A stretch of DNA of 64,000 nucleotides, from contig NZ_FNVQ01000004.1 of NCBI RefSeq assembly GCF_900108065.1, forward strand, positions 124,001 to 188,000, given 5' to 3'. A program made the position numbers and the translations under genes. The notes below the pieces were generated by a model. The model was not told the origin of the DNA. It worked only from the letters and a program-made list of their open reading frames with translations, and did no database searches. This stretch comes from Marinobacterium lutimaris. GTDB lineage: Bacteria > Pseudomonadota > Gammaproteobacteria > Pseudomonadales > Balneatricaceae. This document shows positions 26,487 through 35,062 of the stretch, in pieces (positions within the stretch are counted from its first letter, which is position 1; each line of letters starts with the position of its first letter).

Positions 26487-27026
26487 TTAGAAGTCGCGCA
26501 GCGGCAGCACGGGAACGTTCGGGCGGTCGGCCCATTCGTTAGGACCGGTCAGACCGTAGGACGGAATGGTGATGACGTCCGCGGTGTTCTGGAATGTCAG
26601 AGCCTGCGCAAAGGCGAAGGATTCGGCGGTTTTGCTGGTGTTCAGACAGCCCGCATACCAGCCGAAGATGATCTGGTAGGCCAGATCCTGGAGTTCGCCC
26701 TCGGTAATCGCCGGGAAGAAGTCTTCAACGATCTTGGCGTTTTCAGCCTGTGCGATCTTCAGCACCGCCGCAACCTGGCTATCTAGCTGGGCGTTTTCCT
26801 GCTGCAGCAACTGCCACATACGCTGGCCGACGCCTTCGTCGAGCTGATGGTTCACCAGCAGGCGGGAGAGTTCCATAAAGGGGGCGACACCCGGCTCGGC
26901 TGCCAGCGCTGCACTGACCGGCAGCTGTACACCCAGCAGGCCGCCCGCGCCCAGGGCGGCTCCGGCCATCAGGAGTTTACGTCGGGACAGGCTTTGCAGC
27001 TCCCGCTCGTTATTGTTTCGGCTCAT
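26487..27026 (-). CDS. TAT-exported small subunit of the sugar/polyol dehydrogenase
   Basis: 179 residues from the ATG at 27026. A twin-arginine signal SRRKLLMAGAALGAGGLLG begins near residue 14, followed by an AALAAEP cleavage region. The mature part (MELSRLLVNHQLDEGVGQRM, then EDFFPAITEGELQDLAYQI and WYAGCLNT) fits the FAD-SLDH / gluconate 2-dehydrogenase small-subunit family. This subunit typically escorts the folded flavoprotein through the TAT system. It is the promoter-proximal gene of the operon, 19 nt before the GMC gene. Confidence 0.85.
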   Translation of the reverse strand: MSRNNNERELQSLSRRKLLMAGAALGAGGLLGVQLPVSAALAAEPGVAPFMELSRLLVNHQLDEGVGQRMWQLLQQENAQLDSQVAAVLKIAQAENAKIVEDFFPAITEGELQDLAYQIIFGWYAGCLNTSKTAESFAFAQALTFQNTADVITIPSYGLTGPNEWADRPNVPVLPLRDF

Positions 27027-27420
27027 AGAAGACTTATCCACGGTTCTTGTTGGATAGCGGACCTGAGATAAACAGCGACAATTCACATTGATACAGGTCA
27101 GGACTAAGTATGAATTTTACACAACACTTACATATTTAGTCGAATATTCATCTATATCAAAGATGGTTTTACACTCCGATCATCGGTTCAGAATCCCACC
27201 GATACGTTGGAAACGCGCGTAAATACCGCCATCAGCCGAGACGCCAGTTTGCCTGCTAACGCGATTGCATAGCTGAGAAAGAAAGTTGCGTGACAGCTGC
27301 CTACGACAGCCTGCATAAAAGGCGGTGCCAAAGAGAACAGCGAATTCAGGTGGCTCATAACCGGCGTGGGACTCAGACTTGGCCTGACCCCACACCAGTT
27401 ACGCCCGGATCAGCGAAAAC
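27027..27420. other. Intergenic region between the dehydrogenase operon and the GGDEF-EAL gene
   Basis: About 390 bp. The part next to the dehydrogenase operon (27090-27180) is AT-rich and probably holds its promoter, but I could not pick a convincing -35/-10 pair. A 71-codon open frame at 27180-27395 (minus) has unremarkable composition and no clear ribosome binding site; I do not call it. Confidence 0.4.
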
Positions 27421-28938
27421 TCAGATGGAGTTCCGCTGAGAATGGAAGAACAGCTTGAGTGCGTCGATCTGCATCGGCCTGGCGAAAAAGTAGCCCTGCC
27501 CCTGAGGGCAGCTTTGCGCCAGCAGCGCCTGCTCCTGCTCGGCGGTTTCTATCCCTTCCGCCACCACCTGTATGCCCAACTCACGCGCCATCAGAATGGT
27601 GGTGCGGACGATCGCCAGATCATCCTTGTTGCCCGGCAGTTCATCGATAAAGCTGCGGTCGATCTTCAGCTCATGGATAGGCAGCTGCTTCAATTTCAGC
27701 AGCGATGAAAAGCCGGTGCCAAAATCATCGATGGAGAAACGCGCGCCCTGGGCGCAGAGCCGCTGCATCATCTGCAGGCAGGCGTCCACATTTTCCATGG
27801 CGGCGGTTTCGGTGATCTCAAAGGTCAGCCAGGGCATGTACTCGGCGTAGGGTTCAAGCATCTCCTCCAGTCGGGCACAGCTCAGCTCACTGCCAACCAG
27901 CTTTTCCGAGATATTGATCGATAGCCGGCCGACGCCATGCTCACCCAGCAAATCGTGGGAAGTCAGCAGTGCAATGGAGCGGCTGATTACCTGCTCGGTG
28001 ATCGGCAGAATGGTGCCGTTGTTTTCCGACACCGGAATAAAGTCCTCCGGCGACACCAGCCCGCGCTCCGGATGGTGCCAGCGTACCAGCGCCTCGACAC
28101 CGGTCAGTGTATGGCTGCGCAGATCGTACTGCGGCTGGAACATGACGTGGAACTGGTCGATGTCTGAACTGACCGCCACATCCAGTTCCTGCGCCAGCTG
28201 CTGCAACCAGAGCTGGCGTTTATAGAGCGAATGATGAAAACGGCAGACTCCGCCCTTTTCCCGCTTCGCCCTCAGCAGTGCTGCATCGGCAAAGCGCAGC
28301 AGCTCATCCAGGTTATCGGAATCATCCGGTGAGACGGCAACACCGATACTGGCGGAGAGGCGATGGTGCTCACTGCCGGGAGCCTCCAGCTCATCCGCCA
28401 CCAGCTCGCCGAGGCGCCGCGCCAGCACCTCACCCTGATCGGGCTCTGACATGCTGGCCAAAACCACAAACTTGTCTCCACCAAAGTGGTACAGACCGGA
28501 TTCGTCTGGAAGGTTAGCTTTCAATAACCGGGCGGCCTCGCCAATCAGCCGATCTCCCCCGCAGTATCCTGAAACGTCGTTAACCGCCTGAAAGTTGTCC
28601 AGGTCGATCAGTAAAAGGCCGACAAGACGCGAATCCTTGGCTGCCTGCTCAAGATATTCGGAAGCTTCCTCGTCAAATGCCTGACGGATCGGCAGTTGGG
28701 AAAGATGGTTTACACGTGACAGTGAAGAGACATGATTGACCTGCCTCTTCACCAGCAGATAGAGGAACAGAGCTGTGGCGCCCACATATAGCCATCCTTT
28801 CAGCATTTGCCAGGTGGCCTGCCGCTCGGGATCCGGCACCAAGATGGCCAGCCCGCGGTCAGAGAACAGAATCCACAGCACACCTATCAGCACATAGATC
28901 AACGAGATCTTAAGTGCCGAGCGCACAGATAGTTTCAT
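27421..28938 (-). CDS. Membrane-bound GGDEF-EAL protein, probable c-di-GMP phosphodiesterase
   Basis: 505 residues. Two TM helices at about 8-26 and 46-64 flank a short loop with the pattern YVLIGVLWILFSDRGL. The GGDEF domain (about 75-235) has GGDKF at 153-157: Lys replaces the catalytic Glu, so cyclase activity is unlikely, though GTP binding may remain. The EAL domain (about 250-500) looks intact: EAL (282-284), SINIS, FEITE, DDFGTGF, LKIDRSF and VAEGIET. I infer a c-di-GMP phosphodiesterase with a regulatory GGDEF domain. Monocistronic. Confidence 0.9.
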   Translation of the reverse strand: MKLSVRSALKISLIYVLIGVLWILFSDRGLAILVPDPERQATWQMLKGWLYVGATALFLYLLVKRQVNHVSSLSRVNHLSQLPIRQAFDEEASEYLEQAAKDSRLVGLLLIDLDNFQAVNDVSGYCGGDRLIGEAARLLKANLPDESGLYHFGGDKFVVLASMSEPDQGEVLARRLGELVADELEAPGSEHHRLSASIGVAVSPDDSDNLDELLRFADAALLRAKREKGGVCRFHHSLYKRQLWLQQLAQELDVAVSSDIDQFHVMFQPQYDLRSHTLTGVEALVRWHHPERGLVSPEDFIPVSENNGTILPITEQVISRSIALLTSHDLLGEHGVGRLSINISEKLVGSELSCARLEEMLEPYAEYMPWLTFEITETAAMENVDACLQMMQRLCAQGARFSIDDFGTGFSSLLKLKQLPIHELKIDRSFIDELPGNKDDLAIVRTTILMARELGIQVVAEGIETAEQEQALLAQSCPQGQGYFFARPMQIDALKLFFHSQRNSI

Positions 28939-29207
28939 TATTTGTTTAAATTCCAGCAGCGGCCCGGCACCCGAAGCGCCAACAAAAGCCGTCTTTATAT
29001 ATGTAGCCAGGTTGAACCCTGCTTCAACGCCATGCCCGTGACGTCGATGCAGACTATTTGTAACATTTCGCCCTGACGATTTGCATCAACAGAAAGACCC
29101 TTCCTTTGATGAGTTTTAACGTGTCGCGGATTTTATACCCATTTCCGCAAAACAATCATTATTCTTCAGCATTTAGGCACTTAGCGTGCTGAACACTGGG
29201 GTTTCAG

Positions 29208-29252
29208 CCCAAAATCAGTCACTGAAGCGCCGCGTACGACACCTGATTTGGG
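29208..29252. repeat. Inverted repeat upstream of the 85-residue hypothetical gene
   Basis: CCCAAAATCAG (29208-29218) and CTGATTTGGG (29243-29252) form a near-perfect inverted repeat around 24 nt. It is in the 383-bp gap 28939-29321, about 70 nt before the next start codon. It could be a terminator of an unseen transcript or a regulatory leader hairpin. Nothing else was identified in this gap. Confidence 0.45.
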
Positions 29253-29321
29253 CCGTTTTAGCGAAGCTGATACCCTGCAACAACTCTATCCGCAACATCT
29301 ATCCTTCCTGAGGACACTGCA

Positions 29322-29579
29322 ATGCAGATCGACCGTTTTCCAGCGCTGCCCGCTTTTCTGCTTGAGCAGCTAACTCCCTTTAACCAGGCAGCGTTGCCGG
29401 ACTGGGCACTGCTCTACGACGCTAACGAAGCACTGCGCGCCGCTCACCCTGAAAGCGTGTTCAGCACCGCGCCCTATCTCTATATCGACCTGAGAGGCCA
29501 AACCTGTGGCCTTATTTTTCGTGAACAGGCCACGGATGAGCTGTTTTACGTTTATCGCGAGGCCGAAGGCAGCCACTGA
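29322..29579 (+). CDS. Small hypothetical protein
   Basis: 85 residues, not recognised. It starts MQIDRFPALPAFLLEQL, is acidic, has no TM helix or signal peptide, and ends with a beta-rich part (YLYIDLRGQTCGLIF, DELFYVYRE). The AGGA ribosome binding site 8 nt upstream of the ATG and GC-rich third positions support real coding. It precedes the TonB receptor operon by 220 bp but has its own spacing, so it is probably a separate unit. Confidence 0.6.
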   Translation: MQIDRFPALPAFLLEQLTPFNQAALPDWALLYDANEALRAAHPESVFSTAPYLYIDLRGQTCGLIFREQATDELFYVYREAEGSH

Positions 29580-29716
29580 CACACATTGATCTCCTTCCGG
29601 GCCGGGAATCGCTCACGAAACCGGTCCTGCGCAGCGTTATTCCTGTCTGGATGCTCGACCCAACGTCACCCTTTTGAGACTTTATTTCAATCTGATTAGT
29701 TGATGACCATCTGCGC

Positions 29717-29725
29717 TGGTATAAT
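29717..29725 (+). promoter_or_regulatory. Extended -10 promoter of the TonB/sensor operon
   Basis: TGG TATAAT (TATAAT at 29720-29725) is an extended -10 element; a -35 is poorly conserved (TAGTTG, 17 nt upstream). The leader downstream contains the inverted repeat GCATGCT / AGCGTGC at 29739-29760. The first coding sequence starts at 29801. Confidence 0.5.
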
Positions 29726-29800
29726 CGCCGCGCTTTGTGCATGCTGATCAATAAGCGTGCAATCTACTGGCTTGGTCGCTGGCAGTTAAGGGAAACTGCA

Positions 29801-29893
29801 ATGCTTGGATGGATTCTTGAAAACAATGGTTTCATCATCGAAGCCATCATTTTGGGCGCCATCGTTGTCTATGTCGGCCTCAAAATAAAATAA
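29801..29893 (+). CDS. 30-residue single-TM membrane peptide
   Basis: A short open frame: ATG at 29801, TAA at 29891-29893, with AAGGGA about 8 nt upstream. The peptide begins MLGWILENNGFIIEA and continues IILGAIVVYVGLKIK. One hydrophobic helix spans about residues 12-27, with a Lys-Ile-Lys end that should face the cytoplasm. It starts 24 nt before the first TonB receptor gene and shares its promoter. I know no family for it. It may be a small regulatory or complex-stabilising membrane protein, or a translated leader. The good ribosome binding site and the clear TM character argue against chance. Confidence 0.55.
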   Translation: MLGWILENNGFIIEAIILGAIVVYVGLKIK

Positions 29894-29917
29894 CCACGCA
29901 GCCGCCTGAACCGGTCG

Positions 29918-32071
29918 ATGAACATGCAGTCTCCAGGTATCACCCAAACACTGCTGATGAGTCTCGCACTCTTTGCCAGCGCCGCCGAGGCCTCTGATGA
30001 TCGGCTGCTGAGCGAAGCGGACTTCTTCGTCGATATTCCGGAAGTCACCTCCGCCACGCGGATGCCGCAGAAACTGTCGGAAGCCCCCGCATCGATGACC
30101 GTCATCGACCGCGAGGTTATCGAAGCATCCGGCTTTCAGACGATTCCCGACCTGATGCGTCTGGTGCCCGGCTTCCAGACCTATACGCTGAACAGCGACA
30201 CCCCTGCGACCTCTTATCACGGTGCCGCCGGCGAATACCCGAACCAGCTCGAAGTGATGATCGACGGGCGGTCCGTCTATCTGCCGCTGCTCTCCACCGT
30301 ACGCTGGGAAACGCTGGGTATATCCATACATGATGTAGAACGGATCGAAGTGGTCAGGGGCTCCAACGTCCCAACCCAGGGCTCCAACGCATTCCTGGGC
30401 TCGATCAATATCGTCACCCGTGAGCCCACCGCCACCAGCGGCCTGGACCTGACCACCCTGTACGGCAGCGATAACACCCGCAACGGCCATCTCAGCTTTG
30501 CCGACAGTAACGGTCTGATCAGCTATCGCATCAGCGCCAATCATGAACAGAGCGACGGCAACGATCACTACAGTAACTTTTATACCGGTGACTGGTTTGC
30601 CGAAGACGGCAGCGACGGCAAGTGGCAGGATGAACAAAGCCGTAACTACCTGAACCTGAGTACCACCTGGACCCCGGACCTGGTCAACAGTCTCTGGTTT
30701 CAGGCCGGCATCGACCGTGGCACCAGCCGCATGGGCGCACTGGACACCGAAGATGCGCACTTTGCCGACAGGGACCACGAAAGTGCCTTTGCCAGCGCCC
30801 GCTACAACCATCTTTATTCCGATACCGGTATGGTGCAGCTGAAGGCATCGCTGAACCGCCTTTCGCTTGAGACCCCAAAGGCCAACGCGGCCGAGGTTTT
30901 GACCGAGCTGGGCGTGCCAGGGCCCGCCAACTGCACCGCATCAGGGCTATCCGCATCCGCGCGCTCAATCTGTACGGCAAGGCTCCAGGCCGCACAGTCT
31001 CTGATCGATCTTAACGATTACCACCTGGTGGAAGAGAACGGCAAAACCCACACCGGCGATATTGAGCTGCAGATCAGTGACAAGCGGGAAAATCTCGCCG
31101 TTGCCGGCGGCATCGGTTACCGGCATATGGCCGCAAAGAGCGCTGTACTGCTGCAGAATGGCCAGGTCCACGAAGACCGCTCGCGCCTGTTTGCCAACGC
31201 CGATTGGGACTTCACCCCGCGCTGGCAGCTCAGCAGCGGCGTCATGTACGAATACAGCAGCGAAGCCAGCGAAGCGTTTTCCTATCGTAACGCGCTGATC
31301 TTTACGCCACGCCAGGGCAGCAGCCTGCGGCTGGGGTATTCCAGCAGCGAGCGCCTGCCTTCGCTGCTGGAGCGCTACGGCGAAGCCACGCTTTACCTGG
31401 GTGGCGATGAGTACGACCATATCCGTACCCCTACTCCGGATCTGGAACCTGAAGAGATATCCAGTTGGGAGCTGGGCTACTATCAGACCCTGCCGGGGCA
31501 GCGCAGCTATCTGGATCTGCGCATTTTCCGCGAAGAGCTGAACAACGTCGTCGACAGCTTCCTGCTCTATGCCGATGAAGAGGACGGTCGGGTGTTTACC
31601 TCCCGCAATACGGCCAGCTGGATCAACGAAGGCGCCGAGGCACAGCTGCGTTTTGAGCTGACTCCGCAGGTCTGGACATTACTTTCCTACGCCTACATCA
31701 ATACCAAGCACAGCAACTGGCGTACCGGCGAAGATAAAGTCTATGAGGGCAAGCGCTTCTTTAACGTTTCAAGCAACATCTCTCCGGAGCACACCGCCTC
31801 ACTGATGCTGAACTGGTCACCCGATCCAACGCTGGATCTGACCCTGTCGCACTATTACATGAGTGGCGTGCGCTGGATCGACTCCGTCGAACTGCCCGGA
31901 TACAACCGTACCGACCTGCGCGTGGCAAAACGCTGGCAGGTCAGCCGGGAAACCGAGCTGGAAGCCGCTGTTATCATGCAGAACGCCTTTGAGCCGGATT
32001 ACCAGGATTTTTATGAATTGAATGAGTTTGATCGCCGCACTTTCCTGCAATTCAGCATAAGGCACGATTGA
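29918..32071 (+). CDS. TonB-dependent outer-membrane receptor, first paralogue
   Basis: 717 residues. Signal peptide to about residue 25 (LALFASAAEA). The plug domain (about 45-170) has APASMTVIDREVIEASG, PDLMRLVPGFQTY and VERIEVVRGSN, the standard plug signature. The remaining 540 residues form a 22-strand barrel and end with an aromatic-rich strand (RRTFLQFSIRHD). A barrel loop carries two Cys about 15 residues apart (NCTASG and SICTAR), likely a disulfide. Energised by TonB-ExbBD, it imports a siderophore, metal complex or other large ligand; the ligand is unknown. It is followed 33 nt later by a paralogue. Confidence 0.9.
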   Translation: MNMQSPGITQTLLMSLALFASAAEASDDRLLSEADFFVDIPEVTSATRMPQKLSEAPASMTVIDREVIEASGFQTIPDLMRLVPGFQTYTLNSDTPATSYHGAAGEYPNQLEVMIDGRSVYLPLLSTVRWETLGISIHDVERIEVVRGSNVPTQGSNAFLGSINIVTREPTATSGLDLTTLYGSDNTRNGHLSFADSNGLISYRISANHEQSDGNDHYSNFYTGDWFAEDGSDGKWQDEQSRNYLNLSTTWTPDLVNSLWFQAGIDRGTSRMGALDTEDAHFADRDHESAFASARYNHLYSDTGMVQLKASLNRLSLETPKANAAEVLTELGVPGPANCTASGLSASARSICTARLQAAQSLIDLNDYHLVEENGKTHTGDIELQISDKRENLAVAGGIGYRHMAAKSAVLLQNGQVHEDRSRLFANADWDFTPRWQLSSGVMYEYSSEASEAFSYRNALIFTPRQGSSLRLGYSSSERLPSLLERYGEATLYLGGDEYDHIRTPTPDLEPEEISSWELGYYQTLPGQRSYLDLRIFREELNNVVDSFLLYADEEDGRVFTSRNTASWINEGAEAQLRFELTPQVWTLLSYAYINTKHSNWRTGEDKVYEGKRFFNVSSNISPEHTASLMLNWSPDPTLDLTLSHYYMSGVRWIDSVELPGYNRTDLRVAKRWQVSRETELEAAVIMQNAFEPDYQDFYELNEFDRRTFLQFSIRHD

Positions 32072-32104
32072 CCCGTTTTCCGCGTCAAGGATGATTCCCG
32101 ATCG

Positions 32105-34111
32105 ATGAAGTACCCTTTACCTCTAGCCCTGGCTTTAGCACTGTTCTCTCCGCTGCTATATGCGGATGAGTGCCGGTATCTGGTGGATATCCCGCAGGTA
32201 ACGGCTGTTTCCGGCAGCAGCCAGGGTATCAACGATGCCCCCGCATCGGTCACCATTCTGACCCGTGAAATCATCGATGCTTCGGGTGCGCGCACCATTC
32301 CTGAACTGCTGCAGCTGGTGCCCGGTTTCCAGAGCTACCGTGTGGACTCGCATAAATGGGGCGTGACCTACCACGGCATGGCGGACGACCTGCCCAACCG
32401 GCTGCTGTTCCAGGTGGATGGCCGTTCGGTATATCTGCCGCTGCTGTCCAGCGTAGACTGGTCTTCGCTGGGGCTGAGCCTGGACGATATCGACAGAATC
32501 GAGGTGGTGCGCGGCTCCAACGCAGCGACCCAGGGCTCCAACGCCTTCAATGGCTCGGTCAATATCATCACCCGCTCTGCACTGAAGGAGCAGGGCTTCC
32601 GCGCCAGCACCGAACTGGGTAACCGCGGCGCACGGAAACAGACGTTCAGCGCCAGCGACCGCTTCGGCTCCACCCACTTCCGTGTGTCTGCCGGCTATCA
32701 GGAGGATGACGGCAGCCAGGACTCGAACGACGGCTTTCGCGACCGCTACCTGAACCTGCAGCTGGTGCAGCCGCTCAACCTGCGCGACACGCTCACCTTC
32801 CGAGCCGGCGTCGACCAGGGATATATCATCAGCAGCACCGACTACACCCACGCCCGTGGACGCTACAGTGACAAGCGGGAGCACAAATCCCACCACCTGG
32901 CGCTGGATTATGAACACATCTACTCCGCCACCGGTACGCTGACCCTTTCCGCCTGGGAACAGTCGGTGGACCTGGAAACACCTACCGCGACCGATGAGCA
33001 ACTCGAGCGCTTTTTCGGGCCGGCGCTTTCCGGCGTAGATCTGGACGCTTTTCGCAGTGCCAACAGCGGCCTGCGGCCGGTAGCCGAACATGGCGATAGC
33101 CTGATCCGGGATCTGTCACTGCGGGTATCCGACAAGTTCGGTCCGGTGTCGGTCAGCTCCAGCCTTGGCTGGCGTGGTCTGTCCGAGAAAAGTGATCTGC
33201 TGCTGTACGATGGCAAGGTGAGCGAAGACCAGTGGCGGGCACAGTCAGCCCTGGAGTGGCGGGTGTCGCCGCACTGGACGCTGAACGGCGGCGCCCTGGT
33301 CGAGGCCTCCGACGAAAACAACGCCCTGTCTCTGCGTCAGTCGGTCAACTTCAAGCCAGACGAGCAGTCGGTGATCCGCCTCGGCTGGTCCCGCAGTGAG
33401 CGACTGCCCTCTATTCTGGAAACCAACCAGAACTCCAGTTTCTACCTGCCGGGCAGGGATGCTTATCTGGTGGACTATAAACAGTACGAATCGCTGGAGC
33501 CCGAGCTGAACCAGACCTGGGAGCTGGGCTACCACCGCCGCCTGGGGAGCAGCGACTTCATCGATCTGAGGCTGTTCCGGGAAAAAGTCAGCAACGCCAT
33601 ATACGGCACTGTCTATACCCTGTCCGAATCCGAGCGGGAGAGAGACTCGGTTATCAACAACAAGGTAACCGCCAGGGCCAACGGAGCGGGCTGGGTGACC
33701 AGCGGCATCGAGACGCAGGTCAAACTGCAACTAACACCTGATATCTACTCTCTGGCCAGTTACAGCTACGCCAGGAGCAGTGAGGAAACCGGTCTTCCGA
33801 CCTATATAGACACACCAGTACCTGAACATACGCTTTCGCTGTTGCTAAACTGGAGTCTGAGTGAAAATATGGAAGCCAGCGTTAATCACAGGTATCTTAG
33901 TGGCGTAGAATGGCTACAGAACGACAGGACGTTCACTGCTAGTCAGCATCAGACCAACCTCAGATTAGCCTATCGCTGGCCGCAAGTTGACTCTGGGCTC
34001 GAAACTGCTCTACTGATACAGGGCCTCGGCGATTCGCAGTGGCACGAGTTTTCGCAGGATAACAGTTACCATCGTGGCGTTTTCCTGCAGTTGAATCTTA
34101 CTTACCCATGA
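32105..34111 (+). CDS. TonB-dependent outer-membrane receptor, second paralogue
   Basis: 668 residues, clearly paralogous to the preceding gene: both have VDIPxVT, APASVTILTREIIDASG, LVPGFQSY, the block DGRSVYLPLLS and IEVVRGSN followed by TQGSNAF. Signal peptide to about residue 20. Barrel of about 500 residues ending FLQLNLTYP. The barrel loops differ from the first receptor, suggesting different ligands or a heteromeric division of labour. AAGGA precedes the ATG. The stop overlaps the next start as ATGA, so the binding protein is translationally coupled to this receptor. The last 400 bp are somewhat more AT-rich than the rest. Confidence 0.9.
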   Translation: MKYPLPLALALALFSPLLYADECRYLVDIPQVTAVSGSSQGINDAPASVTILTREIIDASGARTIPELLQLVPGFQSYRVDSHKWGVTYHGMADDLPNRLLFQVDGRSVYLPLLSSVDWSSLGLSLDDIDRIEVVRGSNAATQGSNAFNGSVNIITRSALKEQGFRASTELGNRGARKQTFSASDRFGSTHFRVSAGYQEDDGSQDSNDGFRDRYLNLQLVQPLNLRDTLTFRAGVDQGYIISSTDYTHARGRYSDKREHKSHHLALDYEHIYSATGTLTLSAWEQSVDLETPTATDEQLERFFGPALSGVDLDAFRSANSGLRPVAEHGDSLIRDLSLRVSDKFGPVSVSSSLGWRGLSEKSDLLLYDGKVSEDQWRAQSALEWRVSPHWTLNGGALVEASDENNALSLRQSVNFKPDEQSVIRLGWSRSERLPSILETNQNSSFYLPGRDAYLVDYKQYESLEPELNQTWELGYHRRLGSSDFIDLRLFREKVSNAIYGTVYTLSESERERDSVINNKVTARANGAGWVTSGIETQVKLQLTPDIYSLASYSYARSSEETGLPTYIDTPVPEHTLSLLLNWSLSENMEASVNHRYLSGVEWLQNDRTFTASQHQTNLRLAYRWPQVDSGLETALLIQGLGDSQWHEFSQDNSYHRGVFLQLNLTYP

Positions 34112-35052
34112 ACGGTACACCGGCAAGGATGGCGCGTGTGAGACCCTGGCTGCAAACAACATTGTTGTGGCTGCTTCTGTTAATGCCAGTGATGGCGAAG
34201 GCAGAATCCCCATTCGTTTTATTAAGCGATTCCGATGGCAGCTACAGCGAAATGCTCAAGGCGCTGACGGAGCACCACAACGGACTACTGGAGTCTGAGG
34301 TCCTGTCAGTACAGGCGCCTTCAGGCCACCCTTTTACTTTGGCAGTAGGCTCCCGGGCCTGCGAGGCTACGATCGCCGGTATCGATTCCGATGACTACGC
34401 CCTGTGCGTATTTCTGCCCTCGCAGACCTTTGCCGATCTGACCACCGGCCCCAAGGGGCAAGGGCTGCTTGCAGATAAACGCCTGAGTGCGATTTATCTG
34501 GATCAGCCACTGACACGACAGATGCTACTGGCCAAGATGCTCAAGCCGAGAATGCAAACCATCGGTACGGTACTGGGCCCCGGCAGTGACCGGCAGGCCT
34601 CATACTTTGCAGCTGCTGCCAGCTCCCTGGGGCTGACGCCGCTGATCGGCCGCCTGCAGGACAGCGAAAACCCGGTGCGCGAGCTGACCCCGATCATCGA
34701 GCAGAGCGATGTCTTTCTGCCGCTGCCCGACAGCTCGGTGTTCAACCGTGCCTCCGCCAAGTGGATTTTGTACCTGACGCTGAGAAACCGTATCCCGCTG
34801 ATCGGTTTCTCCGCGAGTTACGCCTACGCCGGCGCCGTGGTTTCGGTTCATTCGAATGTAGAACAGATTGCAAAACAGGCGATGGAGATCGTCAACCACA
34901 GAGGCATCAAGGATCCGCTGCCCGCACCGGCCTACCCGGATGACTTCAGTATCACCATCAACGAAACGGCAGCACGGAACCTTGGCCTGGCCCTGGCGCC
35001 CAGTGATGCCCTGATGATCGAACTGAAACGTCGCGACCGGGTCGGCCAGTGA
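34108..35052 (+). CDS. Periplasmic ABC-type substrate-binding protein without ABC partners
   Basis: 314 residues. A signal peptide (hydrophobic LLWLLLLMPVMAKA, cut near residue 32) precedes a two-lobed binding-protein fold of the ABC_sub_bind (YtrF/tryptophan-type) group: LSAIYLDQPLTRQ, the segment TIGTVLGPGSDRQ, FLPLPDSSVFNRASAKWIL and IPLIGFSASYAYAGAVVSV. No permease or ATPase is encoded nearby. It overlaps the second TonB receptor and lies 10 nt before the hybrid histidine kinase. A sensing role as a periplasmic partner of the kinase, like LuxP-LuxQ or TorT-TorS, is a good hypothesis. Confidence 0.8.
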   Translation: MNGTPARMARVRPWLQTTLLWLLLLMPVMAKAESPFVLLSDSDGSYSEMLKALTEHHNGLLESEVLSVQAPSGHPFTLAVGSRACEATIAGIDSDDYALCVFLPSQTFADLTTGPKGQGLLADKRLSAIYLDQPLTRQMLLAKMLKPRMQTIGTVLGPGSDRQASYFAAAASSLGLTPLIGRLQDSENPVRELTPIIEQSDVFLPLPDSSVFNRASAKWILYLTLRNRIPLIGFSASYAYAGAVVSVHSNVEQIAKQAMEIVNHRGIKDPLPAPAYPDDFSITINETAARNLGLALAPSDALMIELKRRDRVGQ

Positions 35053-35062
35053 GGCGGAGGCG

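Noticed and set aside
27180-27395. 71-codon minus-strand open frame in the dehydrogenase/GGDEF-EAL gap
   Set aside because: No ribosome binding site, no recognisable features, and composition not better than intergenic sequence.
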